Origin: JAGTVG01 sp963699805
GTDB lineage: Bacteria > Bacteroidota > Bacteroidia > Cytophagales > Cyclobacteriaceae
Length of the DNA: 64,000 nt
Direction of reading: 5' to 3'
Assembly (NCBI GenBank): GCA_963699805.1
Contig: CAVOVH010000009.1
Coordinates: 372,001 to 436,000, forward strand
Each line of letters starts with the position of its first letter. Positions within the stretch are counted from its first letter, which is position 1. Position numbers and translations under genes: made by a program. Of the stretch, positions 9,901 to 17,688 are shown one piece after another. The notes under the pieces were generated by a model. It saw nothing but the letters and a program-made list of their open reading frames with translations. It had not been told where the DNA came from and did no database searches.

Positions 9901-10636
9901 GCGAACAATTCAGTCCGACAGACAATAAGTCAAAATGAGCGATGCTGTACCAGAATGCTTCCGTGGTCTGCCCCGACAGGGTTCTTCCACTGGCGTCGGT
10001 GATGGTCCCCGAAACCATCAGGGGAAGCCGTTCTTCTCTCTCATCAAAAAGTTCCTCCACTCCAAAGAGGGCGGCTTTGGCATTCAGGGTATCAAATACG
10101 GTTTCAAGAATAAGCAAATCAACCCCTCCATCCATCAGACCCCGGGCCTGTTCTTTATATGCTTCTTTTAGGGCATCGAAGGTGATGGCCCGGTACCCTG
10201 GATCATTTACATCGGATGAAATGGAGGCTGTTTTATTGGTCGGGCCAAGTGAACCTGCCACGAAACGGGGCTTTTCAGGCTGCTTCAAAGTAAATTCAGC
10301 AGCCACTTCAGAAGCCAGCCGGGCAGCGTGTAAATTGAGTTCATAGATCACCTCTTCAGTTCCATAATCAGCCTGTGCAATACGTGTTCCAGAAAATGTA
10401 TTGGTCAATACAATATCTGCTCCGGCAGTAAAATAGGCACCATGTGTTTTTCTTATGATGTCAGGCCGGGTAATGGAAAGAATATCAAAATTACCCTTCA
10501 ATGATTTATGATGCGCTTTGAATCTCTCTCCCCGGTAATCCTCCTCTGACAGTTTATACTGCTGGATCATGGTTCCCATCGCACCGTCAATAATGAGGAT
10601 CCTCTCTTTTAAAAGTCTCTTTATGTCTTTTTTCAT
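6932..10636 (-). CDS. metH: Cobalamin-dependent methionine synthase
   Basis: MetH transfers a methyl group from 5-methyltetrahydrofolate through cobalamin to homocysteine. The 1234-residue protein has all four modules. The homocysteine-binding domain starts with LIIDGAMGTMIQ and carries zinc cysteines in GLNCSLGA and GGCCGTTPEH (about 242 and 305). The pterin-binding domain starts near NFVNIGERTNVSGS. The B12 cap and Rossmann domains have the lower-ligand motif DVHDIG near 755 and GLSGLITPSLDEM. The C-terminal SAM-dependent reactivation domain has RPAPGYPACPDH near 1137. The ATG at 10636 lies just downstream of a SAM-I riboswitch, so expression should fall when SAM is abundant. No reactivation partner is encoded nearby. 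Confidence 0.97.
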   Translation of the reverse strand: MKKDIKRLLKERILIIDGAMGTMIQQYKLSEEDYRGERFKAHHKSLKGNFDILSITRPDIIRKTHGAYFTAGADIVLTNTFSGTRIAQADYGTEEVIYELNLHAARLASEVAAEFTLKQPEKPRFVAGSLGPTNKTASISSDVNDPGYRAITFDALKEAYKEQARGLMDGGVDLLILETVFDTLNAKAALFGVEELFDEREERLPLMVSGTITDASGRTLSGQTTEAFWYSIAHFDLLSVGLNCSLGADMMRPYIQELSRIAQIPVSIHPNAGLPNEFGQYDESAAYMSNILADFAEEGLLNIVGGCCGTTPEHIRAISEKMARYKPRQIPKKENYLHLSGLEPLTIRPETNFVNIGERTNVSGSRKFARLIVENKLDEALEIARAQVQNGAQIIDINMDEGMLDSEKIMTRFLNLIASEPDIARVPLMVDSSKWSVLEAGLKCIQGKGVVNSISLKEGEENFLRQAKLVRRYGAAVVVMAFDEQGQADNFERRIEICRRSYNLLVHKLNFPPEDIIFDPNILTVATGIEEHNNYAVDFIRATKWIKENLPLAKVSGGISNISFSFRSNNVVREAMHAAFLYHAIEAGLDMGIVNAGMIEVYEEVQKDLLSRVEDVLFNRRPDATERLTHLAEKITGGGKKIEVDDAWRKDPVEKRISHALIKGIVEYIDKDIEEARIKSRQTIEVIEGPLMAGMNIVGDLFGAGKMFLPQVVKSARVMKKAVAYLIPYIEKENAADGSENKPRSAGKILLATVKGDVHDIGKNIVGVVLSCNNFEIIDLGVMVPMEKILDMAQREGVDIIGLSGLITPSLDEMVYVAKEMQRRQMKTPLLIGGATTSRIHTAVKIDPLYAGPVIHVLDASKSVPVVSNLLQSNKTVVSTFVADFKKEYKKLREDHASRQENKTLISLKEARANRFSPEWDLLKITRPAFLGLKTLTDYPLEEIRKYIDWTPFFHSWEIKGRYPAIFEDNTYGKEAKQLFHDANQLLDRIIAEKIITARAVIGFFPAASNMDDIELYRFNGKKENRSEIHTILHHLRQQNKKAEGLPNYSLADFIAPKDKDLQDYLGAFVVSTGFGVEEEAKRFEKEHDDYNSIMIKAIADRLAEAFAEHLHECVRKDYWGYQHEETLSKEELIKEKYVGIRPAPGYPACPDHLEKGILFNLLDAEKNIGVTLTESFAMTPASSVSGWYFSHPESRYFGINKITREQVIDYAGRINRNVEETERWLSPILGYDL

Positions 10637-10656
10637 GAAGCTTAATCTAATGATAA

Positions 10657-10793
10657 CCTATCAAGAAAGGGGAATCAAGAAGGACCCTCTCATCATTTCC
10701 TTCTGACAAGGATGGGTATTAGCACCTTTGCCACCCGCAGGTTGCTAAGACATCGTCGGGCCCATTCCCTCCGTCTTTCTTGATAAGATCCTA
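10657..10793 (-). ncRNA. SAM-I (S-box) riboswitch upstream of metH
   Basis: On the minus strand the S-box core is clear: CTTATCAAGAAAG, GGAGGGAATGGGCCC, TTAGCAACC and AAGGTGCTAATACC, in that order and spacing. P1 pairs CTTATC with GATGAG (3' arm near 10690). The leader after the aptamer contains CTTTCTTGATA at about 10657-10667, an 11-base perfect complement of TATCAAGAAAG in the P1/J1-2 strand, so an alternative anti-P1 pairing is possible. No U-tract terminator is seen. The switch ends about 20 bases before the metH ATG, which favours control of translation, although that step is inference. Confidence 0.93.
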
Positions 10794-10842
10794 CAAAGGA
10801 CGCCAAGAAAACAAAAAGTAAAAAATATTCACGGGGAATAAT

Positions 10843-12957
10843 TTAAACCAGGCACTCACTAGAGAGATTCTCCGGTTTGATCTTATAAAACTCATGATGA
10901 ATATTGAAAGGCTCTTCTCCAACAGGGACTTTCACCGTATACGTTCCATCCTCATTCATTTTGTAAGCATTCACATTGTCACGTAAATTGTACTGCAGGA
11001 TGGTGACAGCCTGTGCCCTCACCTTTTCATCCTTGATTTGGAATAACGATTCGATCCGCCTTTCAAAACTTCTGACCATCACATCGGCACTTCCCCCATA
11101 AACCTTCGGATTGCCTTCATTATGAAAATAATATAACCGTGAATGTTCCAGATAGTCCCCCACGATGGAATATACCTCTATATTTTCACTGAGTCCTTCC
11201 CTGCCAGGCCTTAAGCAGCAAATGCCTCGTACAATTAATTTGATGGGGACACCCACTTTGGAGGCTTTATACAATTCTGCGATGACGTGCTTATCCTGCA
11301 ATGAATTAATCTTGATGATGATGCCACTTTTTTTGCCTTCCTTGGCGTTCTGAGCCTCCTTCCGAATCAGATCGATCAATTGCTGCCGCATATCCTTTGG
11401 GGCCGTAATCAGGTAATCATAAATATTTGGCAGAGAATGACCTGTGATGGCGTTGAAAAATTCGGATACATCCCTCCCATAGTCATCATCTGCTGTAAGA
11501 ATGCCGATATCTGTATATAAATTCGCTGTTATCTCATTGTAATTTCCGCTAGACATATGCACATAACGGGTAACAGCCTCTCCTTCCTTTCTTACGATCA
11601 ATAAGAGTTTGGTATGGGTTTTAACATTGCTGATCCCATAAATCACAAAACACCCGGCGCGCTGTAATCTCTGGGCTTCCTGTATATTGTTTTCTTCATC
11701 AAATCTTGCTTTAACCTCGAAAAGGACAGAGACATGCTTCCCGTTTTCAGCAGCTTTCAACAAAGCCGCTGTTATCCTGGATTCCTTGGCCAGCCTGTAT
11801 ACCGTCAGTTTGATGGACAATACCTTTGGATCCTCCGCCGATTTTTCAAGTAATTCAATGAGCAGCTCCATGCTGTTGTAGGGATGGTGCATCAGGATAT
11901 CCCGTGTTTTGATCACGTCAAAAAGGCTGTCATCCCCATCTTCTGGATACATGAGGGGCAGCATCTGTTTATGACTTTTCGGCATCCGGTCTTTAAAATC
12001 CTGATGTTTGATGATTTGCCATAAAGCGGTAAAATCCATCAGTTCATTCCTCCTGACCATGAAAAAGTTATCGTCTTGGAGTTCCCAACGGTTGATAAGA
12101 ACTGATTTCAGGTATTCATCATTCCCCTCCTCGATCTCAACCCTTACTACCCGTCCCGTTCTTCTTGTTTTGAGTTTTCTTTTCAACTCTTCCAGGAAAT
12201 TTGCCTCGATGTCGTCACTTTCTTCCAGCGTAAAATCACCATTTCTGGTCAGTCTGAATAAGCTGACCGATACGATCTCAATGTTCCTGAAAAGCTTATT
12301 GATATGAGCCCGGATCACTTCAGCGATGGGGACAAAGACAATCATATTTCCCCGTTCTATCTCAAAGAATTTAGGTAAGTTCTGAGGTATCTGAATAAAG
12401 GATAGCTTTTTCTTGATCGGTTTTTCGGTGGTCAGTGTAACCACTGCGAAAATCTGAAGCAGATTCATCAGTAAGGGAAAGGGATGGTAATTGTCATATA
12501 CCATCGGGGTAAGCATCGGGAATACTGTCCGCTTGAAATAATCTTTCACTTTTTTTCTTTCATCCTCATTGAGTTCATCCACATTGGCGATGACAAAGCC
12601 ATTCTTTTTGAATTCGGGAACCAGTTTCTTTTTATAGTATTCCTTCTGCGCAAACGTAAATTCATGGATTTTTTCAAAGAGCAGCTTCCGGAAGGGTTTT
12701 TCCCTTAACCCACAGTAATCCATTCTTTCCTTTCTGAAATCCAGGTAATTATATAAACTTCCTACCCGGATCATAAAAAATTCATCCAGATTGGAATCTG
12801 TGATTGCCAGGAACTTCAAACGATCCAACAAGGATCTGTCGAGATGCTTTGCCTGATCAAGGACACGGTGGTTGAACTTCAGCCAGCTTAAGTCACGGCT
12901 AATCAGCTTACTCTGGTATATCAATTTTTCGGTTTGCACCGTTTCTGTTACTGCCAT
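10843..12957 (-). CDS. ppk1: Polyphosphate kinase 1
   Basis: PPK1 reversibly polymerises the gamma-phosphate of ATP into inorganic polyphosphate. The 704-residue protein has the N-terminal domain (SRDLSWLKFNHRVLDQA), the middle domain and two PLD-like C-terminal domains. Visible active-site elements are DILMHHPYNS, the phosphohistidine region VKTHTKLLLI near residue 444 and YVHMSSGNYNE near 465, then DIGILTADDDYGRD. Length matches the family. It lies between the gyrB terminator and the metH riboswitch on the same strand and appears to be its own unit. No exopolyphosphatase is adjacent. Confidence 0.96.
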   Translation of the reverse strand: MAVTETVQTEKLIYQSKLISRDLSWLKFNHRVLDQAKHLDRSLLDRLKFLAITDSNLDEFFMIRVGSLYNYLDFRKERMDYCGLREKPFRKLLFEKIHEFTFAQKEYYKKKLVPEFKKNGFVIANVDELNEDERKKVKDYFKRTVFPMLTPMVYDNYHPFPLLMNLLQIFAVVTLTTEKPIKKKLSFIQIPQNLPKFFEIERGNMIVFVPIAEVIRAHINKLFRNIEIVSVSLFRLTRNGDFTLEESDDIEANFLEELKRKLKTRRTGRVVRVEIEEGNDEYLKSVLINRWELQDDNFFMVRRNELMDFTALWQIIKHQDFKDRMPKSHKQMLPLMYPEDGDDSLFDVIKTRDILMHHPYNSMELLIELLEKSAEDPKVLSIKLTVYRLAKESRITAALLKAAENGKHVSVLFEVKARFDEENNIQEAQRLQRAGCFVIYGISNVKTHTKLLLIVRKEGEAVTRYVHMSSGNYNEITANLYTDIGILTADDDYGRDVSEFFNAITGHSLPNIYDYLITAPKDMRQQLIDLIRKEAQNAKEGKKSGIIIKINSLQDKHVIAELYKASKVGVPIKLIVRGICCLRPGREGLSENIEVYSIVGDYLEHSRLYYFHNEGNPKVYGGSADVMVRSFERRIESLFQIKDEKVRAQAVTILQYNLRDNVNAYKMNEDGTYTVKVPVGEEPFNIHHEFYKIKPENLSSECLV

Positions 12958-12973
12958 CTGTGATGAATTTTTA

Positions 12974-13011
12974 TTAAAAAAAATAAGGGTCTATCCACAC
13001 AGGCCCTTATT
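12974..13011 (-). terminator. Rho-independent terminator after gyrB
   Basis: On the minus strand AATAAGGGCC pairs with the facing GGnCCCTTATT arm (one weak pair) around a 10-base loop and is followed by a run of eight T residues. It lies 21 bp past the gyrB stop and just before ppk1. Confidence 0.8.
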
Positions 13012-13031
13012 GTAATATATTTTTCTCTTCA

Positions 13032-14999
13032 TTAAATGTCAACATTTGCATATTTTGCATTCTGCTCGATGAATTCTCGGCGGGGTCCTACCTCATCCCC
13101 CATAAGCATCGAAAATAAGTGTTCTGCTTCGGCGGCCGAATCAATGGTAACCCGTTTCAGGCTGCGGGTATCCGGATTCATGGTTGTTTCCCATAATTGT
13201 TCCGGGTTCATCTCGCCAAGTCCTTTATACCGTTGCAAGCTCACAGAATCTTCCTTTCCATCGCCCGCCAATTCTTTGATGACCGATTCGAGATTAGCTT
13301 CCGACCAGCAATACCTTTCAGTCTTTCCTTTTCGAAGCAGGTAAAGAGGAGGAATCGCAATGTATAAATAGCCCTGTTCGATCAATTCTCTCATATACCT
13401 GAAGAAGAAGGTCAATATCAGGGTACGGATATGACTGCCATCCACATCGGCATCAGTCATGATTATGATCTTATGATAGCGCAATTTTTCAAGATTGATG
13501 GCCTTATCGTCCTCTTCCGTTCCAAATGAAATACCCAGTGCCGTGATGATATTTTTAATCTCTTCGTTATCATAGATCTTATGTTCCTGGGCTTTCTCCA
13601 CATTCAGTATTTTTCCTTTTAGCGGAAGTATGGCCTGAAATCTACGGTCTCTCCCCTGTTTGGCGGACCCACCTGCCGAATCTCCTTCCACCAGGTATAA
13701 TTCACTCACGCCCGGATCTTTGTCAGAACAATCGGCCAGTTTCCCGGGCAATCCAGTGCCGGACAACACATTTTTCCGTTGAACCATTTCCCGGGCCTTC
13801 CTTGCTGCATGCCGGGCCTGAGCGGCAAGTATCACTTTCTGAACAATGGATTTGGCTTCCCGGGGATGTTCCTCCAGGTAGTGCTGAAGTTCTTCCCCAA
13901 CACTGGCATCCACGGCTCCAAGAGCCTCGGAATTACCTAATTTTGTTTTTGTCTGCCCTTCAAACTGAGGTTCGGCCACTTTTACGGAAATGACGGCCGT
14001 CAATCCCTCCCTGAAATCATCTCCGGAAATATCGATTTTAACTTTATCCAGCAATCCGGATCGATCTGCATAGGATTTCAAGGTGCGGGTCAATGCCCTC
14101 CTGAAACCAGCAATATGCGTCCCCCCCTCAATTGTATTGATATTATTTACATAGGATACTACATTTTCGGTAAAGGAAGTGTTGTAGGATAAGGCCGCCT
14201 CCACCGGGACATTCGACTTATCATTGTTGATATAAATAGGCTCAGGGATCAGTTTATCTCTACTGGAGTCCAGATAATTGACAAATTCACGAAGACCCCC
14301 CTCCGACAGGAATTCTTCAGTCTTGAACTGATCGTTCCCATTTTCTTCCTTTTCCCGGTAATCGATCAATCTGATAACCAGTCCGGCATTCAGGTATGCC
14401 AGTTCCCGCAGACGGGAAGCAATGGTCTCAAATTTATATTCTTTCACCGTAAAGATCATATCATCAGGGAGGAAATGGATGGTCGTGCCATTTTTGTCGG
14501 TCGTCCCAGCTTCCCTGACCGGATATTGTGGTACTCCCCGCATATACTCCTGTTCATAAATCTTGCCATCCCGGTGCACAGTCGCTATCAGCTTTGACGA
14601 TAAGGCATTGACACAGGATACTCCCACACCATGTAATCCCCCGGATACTTTATAGGTATCTTTATCGAATTTACCACCTGCATGCAATACCGTCATCACC
14701 ACCTCCAGTGCTGAACGACCCTCTTTTTCATGCATATCCGTTGGAATACCCCGGCCATTATCTACGACCATGATGGAATTATCTTCGTGGATCTGAACTT
14801 CGATTTCCGTACAATAGCCGGCTAAAGCTTCGTCAATTGAATTATCGACCACTTCCCAAACCATGTGGTGCAGTCCCTTGAAACTGATATCACCAATGTA
14901 CATGGCCGGCCTTTTTCTAACTGCCTCTAATCCTTCTAAAACTTGTATATTTTGTGCGGAATATTTTTGCTGGTTTAATTTGCTTACTTCTTCACTCAT
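13032..14999 (-). CDS. gyrB: DNA gyrase subunit B
   Basis: This is the ATPase subunit of gyrase, which introduces negative supercoils with GyrA. The 655-residue protein shows the GHKL ATPase motifs (DNSIDEALAG near residue 53, the VVDNGRGIP loop, GGLHGVG near 120), the transducer domain (QTKTKLGN), and the Toprim domain with EGDSAGG near 436 and DADVDGSHIRTL near 516. The conserved C-terminal QRYKGLGEMNPEQLWETTM block follows. Motif wording and length fit GyrB rather than ParE. A TAATTTTG promoter element lies 19 bp before the ATG and a terminator follows the stop, so it is a single-gene unit. Confidence 0.96.
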   Translation of the reverse strand: MSEEVSKLNQQKYSAQNIQVLEGLEAVRKRPAMYIGDISFKGLHHMVWEVVDNSIDEALAGYCTEIEVQIHEDNSIMVVDNGRGIPTDMHEKEGRSALEVVMTVLHAGGKFDKDTYKVSGGLHGVGVSCVNALSSKLIATVHRDGKIYEQEYMRGVPQYPVREAGTTDKNGTTIHFLPDDMIFTVKEYKFETIASRLRELAYLNAGLVIRLIDYREKEENGNDQFKTEEFLSEGGLREFVNYLDSSRDKLIPEPIYINNDKSNVPVEAALSYNTSFTENVVSYVNNINTIEGGTHIAGFRRALTRTLKSYADRSGLLDKVKIDISGDDFREGLTAVISVKVAEPQFEGQTKTKLGNSEALGAVDASVGEELQHYLEEHPREAKSIVQKVILAAQARHAARKAREMVQRKNVLSGTGLPGKLADCSDKDPGVSELYLVEGDSAGGSAKQGRDRRFQAILPLKGKILNVEKAQEHKIYDNEEIKNIITALGISFGTEEDDKAINLEKLRYHKIIIMTDADVDGSHIRTLILTFFFRYMRELIEQGYLYIAIPPLYLLRKGKTERYCWSEANLESVIKELAGDGKEDSVSLQRYKGLGEMNPEQLWETTMNPDTRSLKRVTIDSAAEAEHLFSMLMGDEVGPRREFIEQNAKYANVDI

Positions 15000-15017
15000 A
15001 CTTGCTTATTTGTCCTG

Positions 15018-15025
15018 CAAAATTA
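15018..15025 (-). promoter_or_regulatory. Candidate Bacteroidota -7 promoter element for gyrB
   Basis: On the minus strand TAATTTTG matches TAnnTTTG exactly and ends 19 bp before the gyrB ATG, implying a short leader. A properly spaced -33 TTTG was not found. Confidence 0.45.
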
Positions 15026-15220
15026 CATTTTTTATCGTCATTCTCGGTGAAAATCAGCAAAATAATCCCATAAATTTTATATCGGATACAAAGCTACAAA
15101 AAGAATAGGATTGATCGGTTCCAGATCAAGGTTTGAATGTCTTCAACTGTGGAAAATCCGTTTGGAGAACACTTTTAAAAGAGGAATGGGATCCCATGAA
15201 ATCCGGACCTGGAGAACAGA

Positions 15221-15598
15221 CTAAAAAGTGCCTCTGTTTAACATGACCAGGGTACAGTTGAATATTGTTTCGATGAGATGTGCCCTTGCAAGTTCAGCGA
15301 GTTCCTCATTTTCTGTTCCTGGATTAAAAATGATTCTCCTGGGATTCAATTGTAAGATATATTCATAGTAGGGCACCTGATTATGAGGATTCATATAGAG
15401 TGTGATGGTATCCACCTCGCCGATCATGGGTCTTTGGCGAATGTCCAAGATATCCTTTCCTGCCACGGTTCCTTTTTTAATTCCTACCGGTACAAAATCA
15501 AGATCCTTTTGATGCAACCGGGTGGCGGCAAGATAGGAAAACCTGGCAGGATTGTTACTGGCTCCCAGTATAACTGTTTTTTTATGTGCAAATCTCAT
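15221..15598 (-). CDS. CoA-binding domain protein (CoA_binding_2 family)
   Basis: This is a small cytoplasmic protein of 125 residues made of a single Rossmann-type CoA-binding domain. The N-terminal KTVILGASNNPARFSYLA is the nucleotide-binding beta-loop-helix, followed by FVPVGIKKGTVAGK, the strand VDTITLYMNP and the conserved IIFNPGTENEEL segment. These domains resemble the first domain of succinyl-CoA synthetase alpha subunits, but the actual ligand and role of the stand-alone proteins are unclear. It starts at ATG 15598 and lies upstream of gyrB on the same strand with a 221-bp gap that holds the gyrB promoter, so it is probably a separate unit. Confidence 0.85.
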   Translation of the reverse strand: MRFAHKKTVILGASNNPARFSYLAATRLHQKDLDFVPVGIKKGTVAGKDILDIRQRPMIGEVDTITLYMNPHNQVPYYEYILQLNPRRIIFNPGTENEELAELARAHLIETIFNCTLVMLNRGTF

Positions 15599-16093
15599 AA
15601 AAAAGTAAGGTCCATCCAGTTACAAAATAATATTTTGACTAATATACACATGGATGCAGGTTAAGCAGAAAAATTCATAAATTTTTCGCCTGATTTGCCT
15701 CCGCGCCGGGGGGCTAAAATACTCCAGTGCGCTGGCGCATAGATGCATCGGATGTTTGTGCCAAACCTTTCATCGACAACCGTTGCTTAGGGTGAAGAAC
15801 TTAACGATGGGGTGTGGTGCAAAATAGGGCCGATGAAGCACAATATCTTATAAATTACATTTTTATTTAAAGATTTCAAATACGCAGGAATTCATCCTTT
15901 TGTCTGAAAATGAACATTTGAAATTGCGCTTATCGAGGGTTAATCCCTTGTTTTATCTAATTGAATATGAATGCGAGATGAACTGTTTATATTCCATTTT
16001 TTGAAAAGTTTATGAATAATTGGGATTAATTCAATTCCAGGGATAAATTAAACCAAAACCATGTTTACTTTGTCCAAGGGATGAAAGCATTAT
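15599..16093. other. Intergenic region between divergent genes, no gene found
   Basis: This 495-bp gap holds the divergent upstream regions of the CoA-binding gene and the ECF sigma operon. The part around 15690-15840 is G/C-richer than the A/T-rich remainder. No conserved RNA fold was recognised. TTACTTTG at 16065-16072 is one base away from the TAnnTTTG element and may drive the sigma operon. Confidence 0.5.
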
Positions 16094-16636
16094 ATGTTGG
16101 AGGATAAAGAACTATTAAAAAAGATCCGGGATGCCGAATCCCGGGAACTTGGTTTTTCATTACTGGTAAAAAAATATCAGCAGAGAATATATTGGCATAT
16201 CCGTAAGATGGTCATTGATCACGATGATACGGACGACATCCTCCAGGAAGTATTTATCAAGGTATGGAAAGGAATCGATAAATTCAGGGAAGATAGCAGC
16301 CTATATACCTGGATTTACCGGATCGCTACCCACGAGTGCCTGAATTTCCTTACCCGGAAACGGCGGAGGTCGATGCTTTTCCTGGCAGATGTAAGTGCTG
16401 AATTAAGTGAAAAACTGGATCATTCTTCTTATATTGAAGGTACGGAAATTCAAATGAAACTTCAGAAAGCGCTGTTGAAATTGCCAGACAAACAACGACT
16501 GGTATTTAATATGAAATATTTCGATGACATGAAATATGAAGAAATTGCTAAAATTACCGATACGAGTGTGGGTGGATTGAAAGCCAGTTATCACCTGGCC
16601 GTTAAAAAAATCGAAGAATATTTAGGAAAGGATTAA
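16094..16636 (+). CDS. ECF-type RNA polymerase sigma factor
   Basis: This is an alternative sigma factor of 180 residues. Region 2 (about 25-95) contains DDTDDILQEVFIKVWKGIDKF and the -10 recognition stretch WIYRIATHECLNFLTRKRRR. Region 4 (about 125-175) contains LPDKQRLVFNMKYFDDMKYEEIA and the helix-turn-helix TSVGGLKASYHLAVKKIEEYL. It heads a three-gene set with a membrane protein (gap 17 bp) and a Spy-like periplasmic protein (gap 13 bp), an arrangement seen repeatedly in Bacteroidota. The set suggests an envelope-stress or surface-state regulon, although the inducing signal cannot be read. Confidence 0.93.
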   Translation: MLEDKELLKKIRDAESRELGFSLLVKKYQQRIYWHIRKMVIDHDDTDDILQEVFIKVWKGIDKFREDSSLYTWIYRIATHECLNFLTRKRRRSMLFLADVSAELSEKLDHSSYIEGTEIQMKLQKALLKLPDKQRLVFNMKYFDDMKYEEIAKITDTSVGGLKASYHLAVKKIEEYLGKD

Positions 16637-16653
16637 ACCCTTGTGCCGATAAA

Positions 16654-17112
16654 TTGTCAAAGTATAAAATTGATCAGATGAAACTGGACGATATCAATAA
16701 AGAAAACATTTTCAAGGTTCCTGACAAATATTTTGAAGAATTCCCGAATCGTCTTCAAGACACGATCCGGGAGGAATCAAAAAAAGGGAATGGGAAATTG
16801 ATATCACTCCCCACATTTATCAAAATGGCAGTAGCCGCAAGCATACTTGCACTTGTCACTATTGGAATATTTCAGCCAGGAACCGGAATCAGATCTGCCG
16901 ACCAACTTCTGGCCAATGTACCGACCGAAAGTTTGATCGCCTACCTGGAAGAGAGTGATATGAGTGTGGATGAATTGATCGAAACGATCGACGTGGGATT
17001 GATTACTTCTGATGAAGATTTAATAGATCCTTATATTATTCCTGATGAGGAAATCAATGATGAATTGATCGAGGACATCATGACTGATTACGAATTGGAA
17101 TTACAAATGTAA
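16654..17112 (+). CDS. Single-pass membrane protein, candidate regulator of the adjacent sigma factor
   Basis: The 152-residue protein has a cytoplasmic N-terminus with a short motif seen in similar Bacteroidota proteins (ENIFKVPDKYFEEFP), one transmembrane helix at about 57-75 (FIKMAVAASILALVTIGIF) and a very acidic outer domain rich in Asp, Glu, Leu and Ile. The start is TTG at 16654, with no earlier in-frame ATG. No zinc-binding anti-sigma motif (HxxxCxxC) is present. Position directly after the sigma gene and the topology make it a good anti-sigma candidate, but this is inference from context and not from a recognised domain. Confidence 0.7.
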   Translation: MSKYKIDQMKLDDINKENIFKVPDKYFEEFPNRLQDTIREESKKGNGKLISLPTFIKMAVAASILALVTIGIFQPGTGIRSADQLLANVPTESLIAYLEESDMSVDELIETIDVGLITSDEDLIDPYIIPDEEINDELIEDIMTDYELELQM

Positions 17113-17125
17113 ATTACAACTGGGT

Positions 17126-17626
17126 ATGAAAACTTATAAATATATACTGATCCTGTTCATTTTCCTTCTTTTCCAGAAGGGATATGGACAGGGAAATGAT
17201 GCCAGGGAAAGGATTGAAGCGGCAAGAATTGCTTTGATCACGGAACGATTGGGTCTTACACCCGAGCAGGCTGAAAAATTCTGGCCGGTTTATAATGAAT
17301 ATGATCAAAAAAGAAGGGATCTATCAAGGGATCTTCAACGGGCCAGGAACCAGGTTGACATCCCCAATATGACCGAAGAGCAGAGTAAGAACCTGATGAA
17401 TATGTCCCTGGATATAAAGGAAAGACAAATTCAATTGGAAAAACAGTATGGACAGAGGTTGACCAATGTCATATCTGCCCAGCAATTACTCTCCCTGAAA
17501 AAAGCTGAAGACGATTTCAGGAGAATGATCTTACGCAGGCTGGAAGATAGAAAAATGCAGCAGTTGAACAGAGAACAGATGAGAGATCGAAGAGAGGATT
17601 TAATGAGAAATAGAGGGAATAACTGA
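17126..17626 (+). CDS. Periplasmic Spy/CpxP-like (LTXXQ) protein
   Basis: The 166-residue protein has a signal peptide (KYILILFIFLLFQKGYGQ, cleavage near residue 22) and a wholly helical, highly charged mature part. LTPEQAEKFWPVYNEYDQKRRDL is the LTXXQ-type repeat known from Spy and CpxP, periplasmic chaperones that respond to envelope stress. The tail is very rich in Arg, Met and Gln. It is the third gene of the sigma operon and is probably an output or sensor of that pathway. It could also be a metal-binding relative of the CnrX/ZraP type, but no histidine cluster supports that. Confidence 0.75.
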   Translation: MKTYKYILILFIFLLFQKGYGQGNDARERIEAARIALITERLGLTPEQAEKFWPVYNEYDQKRRDLSRDLQRARNQVDIPNMTEEQSKNLMNMSLDIKERQIQLEKQYGQRLTNVISAQQLLSLKKAEDDFRRMILRRLEDRKMQQLNREQMRDRREDLMRNRGNN

Positions 17627-17688
17627 GTTTCATCATAATATGAATGAAATCCAGTGTTTAATTTTTCAATGGAAAGATCTCCAATGAA

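Noticed and set aside
10657..10793. Cobalamin riboswitch before metH, expected for a B12 enzyme
   Set aside because: The conserved B12-box is absent, while every S-box core motif is present in order.
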